Source of the DNA: Actinomycetota bacterium
GTDB lineage: Bacteria; Actinomycetota; Coriobacteriia; Anaerosomatales; Anaerosomataceae
NCBI GenBank assembly: GCA_004348925.1
Contig: RCMX01000001.1
Span: 370,035 to 434,034 of the forward strand
Length of the DNA: 64,000 bases
Reading direction: 5' to 3'
The notes beneath the pieces were generated by a model. The model was not told the DNA's origin, searched no databases, and worked only from the letters and a program-made list of their open reading frames with translations. Both the position numbers and the translations under genes were made by a program. This document shows, one piece after another, positions 1 to 7,490 of the stretch (the first letter of the stretch is position 1; each line of letters opens with the position of its first letter).

Positions 1-1495
1 GCTCCATCGGGCCAAGCACGCCCTTGTCGTCGCGCGGTGCGATGTCCCAGGTGGTCGGTGCGACGACCTGGTAGTTCGCGATCTTGCCGCCTTCGACGGT
101 CATCCAGTGACCGACCGAGCCACGCGGCGCTTCCCAAAGACCGGCGCCCTTGCCGTCAGAACCGCGATCGGTGACGAAGTAGTCACTGTCGCCGCCTTTG
201 ATGGCTGCAACGAGCTCGTTGACCCACTCGACCGACCACTGCGCGACGACGGCTGCTTCGAGGTTACGTGCAGCGACGCGGCCGAGCAGCGAAACGAGCA
301 CCGTCGGAGGAAGCTCGGCACCGGCGGCCTTGCTGAGTGCGCCAAGCGCATAGTCGATGATGTCCACGACCGGCTTCACGCCGCTGACGTAGCCGACGAG
401 CATGCGGGAGAGCGGACCGACTTCGGCAGGCAGATCCTTGCAGCGAGCTGCCTTGCCCCACGAGTACTTGCCGTCGACGCTGTACTCTTCGTACTTCGCC
501 TCGGTCTTGCCCTTGTCCGGCGTAAGACCAGTGGTCTTGTCGTCGTACCAGGAGTGCGCGACGTACTCGGTGACGTCCTCCGGACCGACCTTGTCGGCCT
601 TGAGGCCCTTGGCGCTCTCGATGAAGCCACGCGGCAGTGACCGCTTGTACGGGTCGCCGTCCTCGGCTTCGAAAACGCCCCAGGAGAGGAAGTTGCCGCA
701 GCCGCCACCGAAGGAGGCAGCGCCGAGCAGGAACGGGGCGATCGCGAGCGTGTCGGGAATGAGAGCTTCGTCGATGAAGGCCTTGACCGTGAGGAACCGG
801 AAGAGGATGTCATCGAGCTTCTGCTCGGTCGGAACGAACGCGGTACCACCGGGGATCGACGTCATGGGGTGCGGGAACTTGCCGCTCATGACCGCGATGA
901 TCTCGGCTGCAACGGCCTGCATCTCGAGAGCCTCGAGGTAGTGGGCGGTCGCGATGAGGTCAAGCTCCGGCGGCAGGACGTAGCCGGGGTGGTCGAAGTA
1001 GTGGCCGGTGAAGATGGAGAGCTGGCCATTCTCCGCGAACGCAGCCAGACGCTTCTGGACAGCGCCGAAGTCGCTCACGCGAGTGCCTGCTGCCTGGGCG
1101 AGCGCATACGTGTCAGCGATGTTCGCCTTGAGGGCGTTGATCGGGTTCACGTAGTCGAGCGCCGTGAGGGTGTAGAACCACAGGATGTGGCTGTGCAGGT
1201 ACTGTGCGCCTTCGATGATGTTGCGGATGATGCGGGCGTTGTTCGGGATTTTGATGCCCAGCGCCTGCTCCGTGGACTGTGCAGAAGCATGGCTGTGCGA
1301 GATCGGGCAAACGCCGCAGATGCGCTGGGAGACCCAGAACGCATCCTCGGGGTGGCGATCCTGGAGCACGAGCTCCATACCGCGCCACAACGTGCCTGAA
1401 ACCCAAGCGTCGGAAACCTTGCCGTCAGTCACTTCGACCTCGACACGCAGGTGACCTTCGATTCGGGTCAACGGATCAACAACGGTGCGAGCCAC
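1..1495 (-). CDS. [NiFe] hydrogenase large subunit, group 1 uptake type (partial, C-terminus cut by window edge)
   Basis: Catalytic subunit of a periplasmic-facing uptake hydrogenase that oxidises H2 at a Ni-Fe(CN)2CO centre. The frame opens with GTG at 1495, sharing one base with the small-subunit stop (TAGTG), and runs without a stop to the window edge. Near the N-terminus it reads DPLTRIEGHLRVEV, then RGMELVLQDRHPEDAFW followed by RICGVCPISHSHAS, the L1 motif carrying the first two Ni-ligating cysteines. The C-terminal DPCxxC ligands lie outside the window. It pairs with the Tat-signal small subunit just upstream, which places the enzyme outside the membrane. Subunit identity is clear; the exact group 1 subgroup is not decided here. 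Confidence 0.95.
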   Translation of the reverse strand, partial: MARTVVDPLTRIEGHLRVEVEVTDGKVSDAWVSGTLWRGMELVLQDRHPEDAFWVSQRICGVCPISHSHASAQSTEQALGIKIPNNARIIRNIIEGAQYLHSHILWFYTLTALDYVNPINALKANIADTYALAQAAGTRVSDFGAVQKRLAAFAENGQLSIFTGHYFDHPGYVLPPELDLIATAHYLEALEMQAVAAEIIAVMSGKFPHPMTSIPGGTAFVPTEQKLDDILFRFLTVKAFIDEALIPDTLAIAPFLLGAASFGGGCGNFLSWGVFEAEDGDPYKRSLPRGFIESAKGLKADKVGPEDVTEYVAHSWYDDKTTGLTPDKGKTEAKYEEYSVDGKYSWGKAARCKDLPAEVGPLSRMLVGYVSGVKPVVDIIDYALGALSKAAGAELPPTVLVSLLGRVAARNLEAAVVAQWSVEWVNELVAAIKGGDSDYFVTDRGSDGKGAGLWEAPRGSVGHWMTVEGGKIANYQVVAPTTWDIAPRDDKGVLGPME

Positions 1496-2724
1496 TATTT
1501 ATCGCCTCCCTTCTTTGCCGCGCGCTTACGGTCGTACGCCTTTGCCGTCTCCATGGGAGGCCCATCGCCGACGCGACCGGCGGCATTCATGCCGAGGCCG
1601 TGCGCGACGAGAGCGGCGGCTGCGACGCCGCCGACGACTGCAGCAGCGGTACCGGGCTGGACGTTGCCCAGGCCGAGAACGCCGTCAAGCTGCATATCGG
1701 ACATACGCATGAGGAACGGGGCGTTGTTGTCGACCCAGTTCAGCCCGCCACAGCCGATGCACGGGCTGCCGGCCTCGACGCACCAGCTGGCGCGGCGGTT
1801 CCAACGAGTCACCGGGCACTGCGTGAACGTCTGCGGACCCTTGCAGCCGACCTTGTAGAGGCAGTAGCCCATCGCCTCTTCTTTGCTGCCGAGCTTGCTG
1901 ACGAACTCGCCGTTCTCGAAGTGGCCACGGCGCGGGCAGTTGTCGTGGATGCTCTGGCCGTAGATACCGGCAGGCATGAGCAGGCCGACCTTCTCTTTCG
2001 TGACTTCGTCAGTGTAGTCGCGCGTGACCCACTTGGTGGCGGCGACGAACTTGGCGACGTCGCGATCGGCAACGAGCAGGAGCTGAACGACCATCGCAAC
2101 GATCCACTCCGGGTTGACCGGGCAGGTGGGGAGGTTGACGACAGGGGTCTTGATGTTCTTGCTCTGCAGGTATGCCGCAACACCGGTTGCTCCAGCGGGG
2201 TTCGGGTGGGCCTTGACCCAGCCGCCGTCGACCGCGCATGAACCCACGGCGAGGACTGCGAGAGCGTTCGATGCGACTTCCTCGAGGATTGCGAGGCCGG
2301 TCTTGTCCGGTGCGCCGGCGGTCAGCGTGCGACCATCGAAGCCCGTCATGACGGAGCCTTCGTAGATGACGATATAGCCGCCCTCTTCGACCCTCTTCGT
2401 GATATTGTGCTCGGCCTGCGTGCCAGCCGTGGCCATGATCGTCTCGAAGTAATCGAACGACAGGTAATCGAGAACGATTGTGGCGACGTCAGGCGAGTCG
2501 ACCTGTGCGATCGACTCGGTGCAGCCGGTGCACGATCCACCGTTGATCCACAGAGCGGGCAGAAGCTTGGGAGCCCCCTCCAGGGCGGCGGCGATCTGAG
2601 GAGCCATCGTCTCGGACAACCCGAGAGCCGCGGCTACGGAGCCGCAGTACTTCAGGAAGTCGCGACGGGTCACGCCACGGACCTCAAGCAGGTCGTGCAG
2701 CGCGCCATGCGCCTCTTGCGCCAT
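1495..2724 (-). CDS. [NiFe] hydrogenase small subunit, group 1, Tat-exported
   Basis: Electron-transfer subunit (409 aa) carrying FeS clusters between the Ni-Fe site and the external acceptor. ATG at 2724 is preceded by AAGGAGG at 8 nt; the upstream in-frame ATG at 2757 lacks such a site. Residues about 20-50 form a twin-arginine signal (TRRDFLKYCG then a hydrophobic stretch). The mature part begins WINGGSCTGCTES, with GSCAVDGGW, NLPTCPVNPEW, HDNCPRRGHF and the C-terminal cysteines ending SPCIGCGG. A hydrophobic segment near the C-terminus (TAAAVVGGVAAAALVAHG) is likely a membrane anchor, as in uptake hydrogenases that pass electrons to a membrane partner. The large subunit follows with a one-base overlap. 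No cytochrome b partner or maturation gene is visible in the window. Confidence 0.95.
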   Translation of the reverse strand: MAQEAHGALHDLLEVRGVTRRDFLKYCGSVAAALGLSETMAPQIAAALEGAPKLLPALWINGGSCTGCTESIAQVDSPDVATIVLDYLSFDYFETIMATAGTQAEHNITKRVEEGGYIVIYEGSVMTGFDGRTLTAGAPDKTGLAILEEVASNALAVLAVGSCAVDGGWVKAHPNPAGATGVAAYLQSKNIKTPVVNLPTCPVNPEWIVAMVVQLLLVADRDVAKFVAATKWVTRDYTDEVTKEKVGLLMPAGIYGQSIHDNCPRRGHFENGEFVSKLGSKEEAMGYCLYKVGCKGPQTFTQCPVTRWNRRASWCVEAGSPCIGCGGLNWVDNNAPFLMRMSDMQLDGVLGLGNVQPGTAAAVVGGVAAAALVAHGLGMNAAGRVGDGPPMETAKAYDRKRAAKKGGDK

Positions 2725-2780
2725 GCCATACACCTCCTTGGTGTCGTACGGAACCAACAGTTCTAGAAGCCAAGACTCTC

Positions 2781-2798
2781 GTCGGGCTTCAGCCCGAC
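2781..2798. promoter_or_regulatory. Perfect inverted repeat in the hydrogenase leader
   Basis: GTCGGGCT-TC-AGCCCGAC forms a perfect 8-base stem 57 bases upstream of the small-subunit ATG, so it would lie in the leader mRNA of the hydrogenase operon. There is no following T-run, so it is not a classical terminator. It may be an operator or a leader hairpin. Confidence 0.45.
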
Positions 2799-3154
2799 AC
2801 GTGCGCTATTCGACCGACACTCCTCCTTTCGCGCACAAAGATGGGATTCTCTCAGCCGCATGCGGGAATGCGACGGCAGCCGTGACCGGTACGGCGTGTC
2901 GTCTCCCGGGGCTTTTGAAAAGGGGTGCAGGCGAGGTCAGCGAGCGCGAAGAATCACAGCGCGCCTCCTGGGGCAGACCTGCCCGACGAGCCGATCAAGA
3001 TGAGCCTGAGAGCGGCATGGGGTCGACGGACGTAACAAGCGTCAAGCGAGCATCTCGTCGAGATGTCGCGAGCTTGTGGGCAGAACCCTCCCGCAGAGAC
3101 CGACTGCCGTCCATATCCCCCTCGGCTGAAATACGTCGAAGACTTGCTGCAAGT

Positions 3155-3176
3155 GTAACAAGAGCGTGACAAGTGC
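3155..3176. promoter_or_regulatory. Two 11-base direct repeats, possible operator
   Basis: GTAACAAGAGC is followed directly by GTGACAAGTGC, 9 of 11 bases identical and spaced one helical turn. The pair lies between the minus-strand hydrogenase operon and the plus-strand DUF2249 gene. Helically phased direct repeats are typical of cooperative regulator binding. The regulator is unknown. Confidence 0.35.
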
Positions 3177-3296
3177 GGAACGTGCTTTCTTCGATTGGTT
3201 CTAAGTATGGTGATTCTGCGCCGCCGTGTCACAACCTTCCGTGCATTCTCACGCGCGGGATGCAGGAATTCGTTCGCGGACGCATAATCTACCCCT

Positions 3297-3383
3297 ATGA
3301 ACGCTTCTATGCGTGCTTCAGTTCCGGGGAGGAACTCAATCGTGGTTGTCGTCAGCATATCGCGCACCGGGCTGGTGTCGTGA
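3297..3383 (+). CDS. Possible 28-codon upstream reading frame
   Basis: ATG at 3297 opens a 28-codon frame ending in TGA at 3381-3383. That stop overlaps the GTG at 3380 proposed as the start of the DUF2249 gene (GTGA). A GGGGAGGAA stretch inside it could serve as a ribosome site for downstream starts. It may be a leader peptide giving translational coupling, or chance. No similarity is recognised. Confidence 0.2.
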   Translation: MNASMRASVPGRNSIVVVVSISRTGLVS

Positions 3384-3640
3384 GGGCATCGAGTAGCGGC
3401 CTGGTCGTCGACCTCCGGGGGCTTGCGCCCGCCATTCGTCGACCGGTCGTCTTCGCCATAGTGGACAAGATGATCGAGGTCGATTGTCAGGACAGTCTCG
3501 TCCTCATCTGCGACCATGATCCATCCGGGCTGGGATACCAGCTGGATCTGCGCAGGGAGTCGCGGGGTTGCTACGAGTTCGACTGCGATCAGCGGATGGA
3601 TGGTGCGTGGGTCGCGCTCGTCAGGCGCCGTCTGGTGTAA
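3380..3640 (+). CDS. DUF2249 domain protein
   Basis: Small cytoplasmic protein of about 86 aa. The core reads VVDLRGLAPAIRRPVVF, then an aspartate-rich turn CDHDPSGLGYQ and a C-terminal AWVALVRRR strand. This is the pattern of DUF2249 proteins, which adopt a small TusA-like alpha/beta fold and often occur in anaerobes near redox genes. Function is unknown. The frame stays open upstream to 3173, so the start is uncertain; GTG 3380 is chosen because it sits just before the conserved domain and overlaps an upstream stop. It converges on and overlaps the HAD gene by 20 bases. The nearby hydrogenase may be relevant but nothing proves a link. Confidence 0.7.
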   Translation: MRASSSGLVVDLRGLAPAIRRPVVFAIVDKMIEVDCQDSLVLICDHDPSGLGYQLDLRRESRGCYEFDCDQRMDGAWVALVRRRLV

Positions 3641-4334
3641 CGACCAGTCGCGGCAGCAGTGCGGCGAAATCCTCGAGCGTGCCCCGGTAGTCGGTCGCGG
3701 TGTTCTCATCCGTCCCAACGTAGAACGTGCGCATGCCGATATCAGCAGCAGGCATGTCCAGGTAGCGGTCGTCACCGACCATGATGCACTCCGTCGGATC
3801 GACGCCGAGCGACTCAGCCACCTGCCTGAAGTACGCGCCGTGCGGTTTGCACGCGACCATATCCTCGTAGCTCGTTATCGCCGTGAATCTGACATCATCC
3901 AACTCGGCCCAGGCGAGACGATGGAGCACCGCAGCGCGCGGGAAAATGGGGTTGGTGGCGACCGCCACCGGTAGCCCCAACCCCAGCGCGGTCTCGACAG
4001 CGCTCCGGGCTCCGAGTGCAGGGCCCGCGCCATCTGCGAGCGATGGGAATACTTCGGCGTAGAAGCGTTCATATGCCGGCCAGACGTCGGCCAGTACGAT
4101 GCCCGAGAGGCGCTCGAACTCGCGCGCGAAGACACCCTCGTTCGTGACGTCAGGGTGTGGCTCGCACATCGCACGGACTGCGGCCTGGATCGCGTCCATG
4201 ATCGCATCGGTCTGCTTGTCATCGGCGTGCCCCGCCGCAACGTTGCGAAGCGCCGCGAAGTAGCGACCGAGGAAGCGCTCGAGGTTGATTCTCAGGAGCG
4301 TGCCATCAAGGTCGAAGAGGACCGCACGTAGCAT
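3621..4334 (-). CDS. HAD-superfamily hydrolase (phosphatase)
   Basis: Predicted cytoplasmic phosphatase of 237 aa, phosphoglycolate-phosphatase-like. Motif I is LFDLDGTLL at residues 6-14, with the nucleophile and general acid/base aspartates. The cap domain follows, then motif II (VAVATNP), a conserved lysine in VACKPHGAYF, and motif IV MVGDDRYLDMPAA. ATG 4334 follows GAGAGG at about 6 nt; the longer open frame upstream adds unrelated sequence. It is divergent from the Crp-type gene. Substrate cannot be told from sequence. Confidence 0.85.
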   Translation of the reverse strand: MLRAVLFDLDGTLLRINLERFLGRYFAALRNVAAGHADDKQTDAIMDAIQAAVRAMCEPHPDVTNEGVFAREFERLSGIVLADVWPAYERFYAEVFPSLADGAGPALGARSAVETALGLGLPVAVATNPIFPRAAVLHRLAWAELDDVRFTAITSYEDMVACKPHGAYFRQVAESLGVDPTECIMVGDDRYLDMPAADIGMRTFYVGTDENTATDYRGTLEDFAALLPRLVVTPDGA

Positions 4335-4523
4335 CTGATGCCTCTCGGAACGTGAACGACTAAGGATGAGAATCGTATCACGTGAGCAGGTCCGGGAGGG
4401 GTGCGCGTCGTCGGTGCGCCGATCGGCGCATTCGGCGACCAGTGCCGAAGGCGACGGCTTCAAAAGCCGCCGCCCTTCGTGTATGACTATAGGAGCGACA
4501 GCGCGCCACCGATACATAGGGGC

Positions 4524-5216
4524 ATGGACGTGCAGAACGAACCCATCATCGCCAGGTTGAAAGCGTTTCCGATGTTCTCGGATCTGTCCGCCGAGGATCT
4601 GGCCTCGCTCGCCGGTATGCTGACGCTGCGTCAGTTTCCAAAGGGCTCGTTCGTGATCTCGCAGAACGACAAAGGTTCTGTCATGTATCTGCTCGTGGCG
4701 GGCCGCGTGAAGGTGTCGCTCGCATCACCTGAGGGCAAGGAGCTTGCGCTCAACTACCTGGAGGCTCCATCTCACTTCGGCGAGATGAGCCTTGTGGACG
4801 CGGAGCCGCGATCGGCGGATGTCATCGCGGTCAGTGACGTCGAGGTGCTGTGTCTCGACGCCAGGGATCTCTCGGCCGCCATCCAGGTGCAGCCGAAGCT
4901 GGCGCTGACACTCATCGCGACGCTCTCGCGGCGCGTGAGGAGTCTGATCGGTCGACTCGAAGACATGGCGTTCCACGACGCCACCCACCGGGTGATGCGC
5001 GTGCTTCTGAACGTGGCCACTGCCTCATACGAAGCGCGGGGGGTTCCGGTGGTCGAGGGTCTGACCCACTACGAGGTCGCCACGCTTGCCGGGACATCGC
5101 GGGAGACTGCCAGCCGGGTGATATCTCAGCTGGCCAAGGAGGGCGTCGTCGGCACAAAAGGACGGCGGGTCATCGTCGACCTGTTCGCGCTTCGCGATCG
5201 CATCGAGCGCGACTAG
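4524..5216 (+). CDS. Crp/Fnr family transcriptional regulator
   Basis: A 230-aa DNA-binding regulator. An N-terminal cyclic-nucleotide-binding-type beta-roll (residues about 20-130, GSVMYLLVAGRVKVS, HFGEMSLVD, EPRSADVIA) is followed by a dimer helix and a C-terminal winged helix-turn-helix containing HYEVATLAGTSRETASRVIS. I see no N-terminal cysteine cluster of the FNR FeS type, so the signal is probably a small ligand or haem. ATG 4524 follows AGGGG. The upstream frame is open but unlike the family. A candidate binding palindrome lies just after the gene, before the next one. It could respond to redox state and control the energy genes around it, but that is inference. Confidence 0.9.
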   Translation: MDVQNEPIIARLKAFPMFSDLSAEDLASLAGMLTLRQFPKGSFVISQNDKGSVMYLLVAGRVKVSLASPEGKELALNYLEAPSHFGEMSLVDAEPRSADVIAVSDVEVLCLDARDLSAAIQVQPKLALTLIATLSRRVRSLIGRLEDMAFHDATHRVMRVLLNVATASYEARGVPVVEGLTHYEVATLAGTSRETASRVISQLAKEGVVGTKGRRVIVDLFALRDRIERD

Positions 5217-5285
5217 CCTGATTGCGATGTCTCTCGGCGAGGCTTACCGTTCATCTCAGAATACCTACCGTTAAGCGCGTGCGCC

Positions 5286-5307
5286 GTCACACGGTGACCT
5301 GAGTCAC
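5286..5307. promoter_or_regulatory. Candidate Crp-type operator
   Basis: GTGA-CCTGAG-TCAC at 5294-5307 matches the Crp-class half-site pattern with a 6-base spacer. A preceding GTCAC at 5286-5290 forms a second inverted repeat with the same GTGAC. It lies about 80 bases after the Crp/Fnr-type gene and 66 bases before the next start, so it may let that regulator act on the small exported protein. Confidence 0.4.
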
Positions 5308-5373
5308 GCGCGCCGCGCGACCCGCCTCCGATACCCCCATCGTACGGTTCCTGAGCGGGTTGAGGTGAGTGCG

Positions 5374-5739
5374 ATGAAGCGGCTTGCGGTCATGACGGCG
5401 ATGGTTCTCGCACTTTCCATGTTTGCGGCTCTCGCAGTGCCCGACGCGGCCGTCGGTGTGCCCGCCGGTGCCGTTCTCGTTTCCTCCACCGAGCAGACCG
5501 TCAGCGGTGCCGAGGTCGCGGCGCAGGTTCTCGAGAACCTCAACAAGGTGGCTCTGGGATCCGGGAGCGCGACCGTGACCATGGACGTCGACGGTACGCC
5601 TCACGACATCTCTCTCGACGTGGGTGAGCTTGCTGCGGGTGGGAGCGTCAAGTCGGGTCTCGGAGGGGTTGCCGTGATCGCAGCGATCGCGGCAGGGCTG
5701 TTCAAGGGCGCTGCGCTGCTGGTTCGCCTCCTCCGGTGA
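5374..5739 (+). CDS. Small exported protein of unknown function
   Basis: 121 aa. ATG 5374 follows GAGGTGA at 5 nt; an alternative GTG lies three codons upstream. Residues 1-28 form a signal peptide with a basic start (MKRLAVMTAMVLAL) and an Ala-rich end. The middle is mildly acidic and serine/threonine rich, and a hydrophobic segment near the C-terminus (GVAVIAAIAAGLFKGAALLV) may be a membrane tail followed by two arginines. No family is recognised. It stands alone between a Crp-type gene and a cytochrome b5 gene, behind a possible Crp-type site. Confidence 0.6.
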   Translation: MKRLAVMTAMVLALSMFAALAVPDAAVGVPAGAVLVSSTEQTVSGAEVAAQVLENLNKVALGSGSATVTMDVDGTPHDISLDVGELAAGGSVKSGLGGVAVIAAIAAGLFKGAALLVRLLR

Positions 5740-5803
5740 ACATACGCTCCATCGTTGGGAATACTATCCTGGGCACCCGTTCCCAGACACCCAGGAGGAA
5801 GCG

Positions 5804-6031
5804 ATGAAGGAGTTCACCCTCGAAGAGTTGAAGCAGTTCGATGGTCGCGACGGCCGTCCGGCGTATGTGGCATACAAAGGGATGGTCTACGACCTGACCG
5901 AGAGCTCGATGTGGGTCGACGGCGATCATGAGGGCATGCATGCCGCTGGCGGCGACCTCACCGTCGATCACGACGATGCTCCACACGACGAGCATGTGCT
6001 TGACTTTCCCGAGGTCGGGAAGCTTGTCTAG
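5804..6031 (+). CDS. Mini cytochrome b5-like haem-binding domain protein
   Basis: A stand-alone 75-aa cytochrome b5-like domain. It starts KEFTLEELKQFDGRDGRPAY, then VYDLTESSMWVDGDH, EGMHAAGGDLT and DDAPHDEHV. In the anaerobe-type short family the two haem-ligand histidines sit in the DHxGMH region and in APH, in place of the eukaryotic HPGG. There is no signal peptide or membrane segment, so it is probably a soluble cytoplasmic haem or ligand carrier. ATG follows AGGAGGAAGCG. It converges on rlmD with a 4-base overlap. Its redox partner is unknown. Confidence 0.8.
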   Translation: MKEFTLEELKQFDGRDGRPAYVAYKGMVYDLTESSMWVDGDHEGMHAAGGDLTVDHDDAPHDEHVLDFPEVGKLV

Positions 6032-7326
6032 TCGCTCAATGTGAGGGTTGCGACGGTTTCTACGTGGTATGTCTGTGGAAACAGGTCGAAGCCGGTGACT
6101 GACGAAAGGCGGTACCCTGCGTCGGTGAACGAGCGGACATCTCGCGCCAGTGTGGCGGGGTCGCATGAGACATAGACGATCGTCCGAGGGCGGGCCTCGA
6201 CAAGGGCCCGCCCTGCGCGTTCGGACAGGCCTGCACGTGGCGGGTCGACGACGACGGTATCGACTCCCTCGATCTCCTCGGCGATGCGACCGGCGTCGCC
6301 GGGCATGATGTCGGCCTCGAGGCCTGCGGCGTCGAGGTTGCGCCGAAGGTCGGCGAGCGCGTGAGACGAGGACTCCACGGCGACGACCTCGCACGACGCA
6401 GCTGCGAGCGGCAGCGTGAACGTGCCAACGCCGGCGTACAGGTCCGCCACGAGCGAGGTGCCGTCGGCGCCGACAGCTCCTAGCACCGCGGATTGCAGCA
6501 GCTCCGCCGCGCGCGTGTTGACCTGGAAGAACGACGGTGCCGAAACGAGGTACTCGAAGCCGCCAAGGTTCTCCTTCCACGCCCCGGGGCCGGAAAGCAC
6601 CTCCACACGGCTGACCTTGCGTGCCTCGGCTTCGCCTTTGGTGATCACGCGCGTTATGGTTCGGGCGCCCACGGCGTCACCGATGACCTTCGCGGCCAGT
6701 TGACGCGGGAAGCCCCCGGGCGCCGTCCAGAGGTCAACTTCAACCTCTCCCTTGCGGGACACTCGCACCGAGACGCGTTCGACGGGCGTCGGGATGCGCG
6801 AGCTGAGATAGCGGAGCGCGCCCGAGAGGGAGCGCGGCGCCTTGCGGAGGTTCTTGGGCAGCAGGAGGCACGCGTCGATCGCGACGATCTCGTTGCTTCC
6901 ATGCCGGGCGAACCCCAGCGCCGGACCTCGCGGGGTTCTCGCCACCGAGAGCTCGACTTTGTTTCGATATCCGTACTGTTCGGGCGACGCGGTCACGTCA
7001 GACACCTCGACGCCGGCCTGTCTGCCGATGCGCATGAGAGCGTCCTGGATCGCAACGCGCTTGCTCTCAAGCTGGACGCCGTAGTTGACGTGCTGCCACT
7101 GGCAGCCGCCGCATACGCCGAAGTAGGGGCATGGCGGAGTGACGCGATCGGGCGACGCTTCGAGCACTTCCGCTATGGTCGCACGGATGAAGCGGGGGTG
7201 CTCCTCGGCGATTGAGACTTCGAGTGTATCGCCAGGACACCCACCCTCGACGAACACGATGCGGCCGTCCCCGGCATGGGCTACACCCGCACCGCCGTAT
7301 GCTAGGCTATCGATAGCGACTCGCAT
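6028..7326 (-). CDS. rlmD: 23S rRNA (uracil-C5)-methyltransferase, RlmD/TrmA family
   Basis: SAM-dependent RNA methyltransferase of 432 aa. An N-terminal TRAM RNA-binding domain (residues 1-60) precedes a [4Fe-4S] site, CPYFGVCGGCQWQH plus a later cysteine in DACLLL. The catalytic Rossmann domain has ADLYAGVGTFTLPLA for SAM, VDPPRAGLS, and the nucleophilic cysteine in YVSCDPATLARD. Family members methylate U747, U1939 or tRNA U54; sequence alone does not decide which, so the symbol is provisional. ATG 7326 follows AGGAGC at 4 nt. Confidence 0.88.
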   Translation of the reverse strand: MRVAIDSLAYGGAGVAHAGDGRIVFVEGGCPGDTLEVSIAEEHPRFIRATIAEVLEASPDRVTPPCPYFGVCGGCQWQHVNYGVQLESKRVAIQDALMRIGRQAGVEVSDVTASPEQYGYRNKVELSVARTPRGPALGFARHGSNEIVAIDACLLLPKNLRKAPRSLSGALRYLSSRIPTPVERVSVRVSRKGEVEVDLWTAPGGFPRQLAAKVIGDAVGARTITRVITKGEAEARKVSRVEVLSGPGAWKENLGGFEYLVSAPSFFQVNTRAAELLQSAVLGAVGADGTSLVADLYAGVGTFTLPLAAASCEVVAVESSSHALADLRRNLDAAGLEADIMPGDAGRIAEEIEGVDTVVVDPPRAGLSERAGRALVEARPRTIVYVSCDPATLARDVRSFTDAGYRLSSVTGFDLFPQTYHVETVATLTLSD

Positions 7327-7490
7327 GCGTGCTCCTTAGGGTTGCGTCGGGCTCAATAATAGCCGCACTTTGCGCGCCGGGGTGGTTCAGTACCCGGCTG
7401 CCGCTGCCGATAGAGTATTCGTGCCCGGTTGCGGGCATCTATTGTAGACAGGGCGGGGGCACGCCCTCGGATCGGGAGGTCTTTCGGATC

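Larger units (their letters stand above)
2725..3296. other. Intergenic region upstream of the hydrogenase operon
   Basis: About 570 bases with no convincing gene. Open frames crossing it on either strand have no recognisable domain. It holds a short palindromic hairpin near the hydrogenase start and an 11-base tandem repeat further upstream, listed separately. It probably carries the control region of the minus-strand hydrogenase operon and perhaps of the plus-strand DUF2249 gene. I could not place a confident promoter. Confidence 0.6.

Noticed and set aside
2954..3775. Minus-strand frame of 273 codons across the hydrogenase upstream region
   Set aside because: No recognisable domain; it overlaps the DUF2249 and HAD genes on both ends.
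7327..7490. c-di-GMP riboswitch before the PilT gene
   Set aside because: Only a 6-base hairpin is present; the conserved core of either known class is not found.
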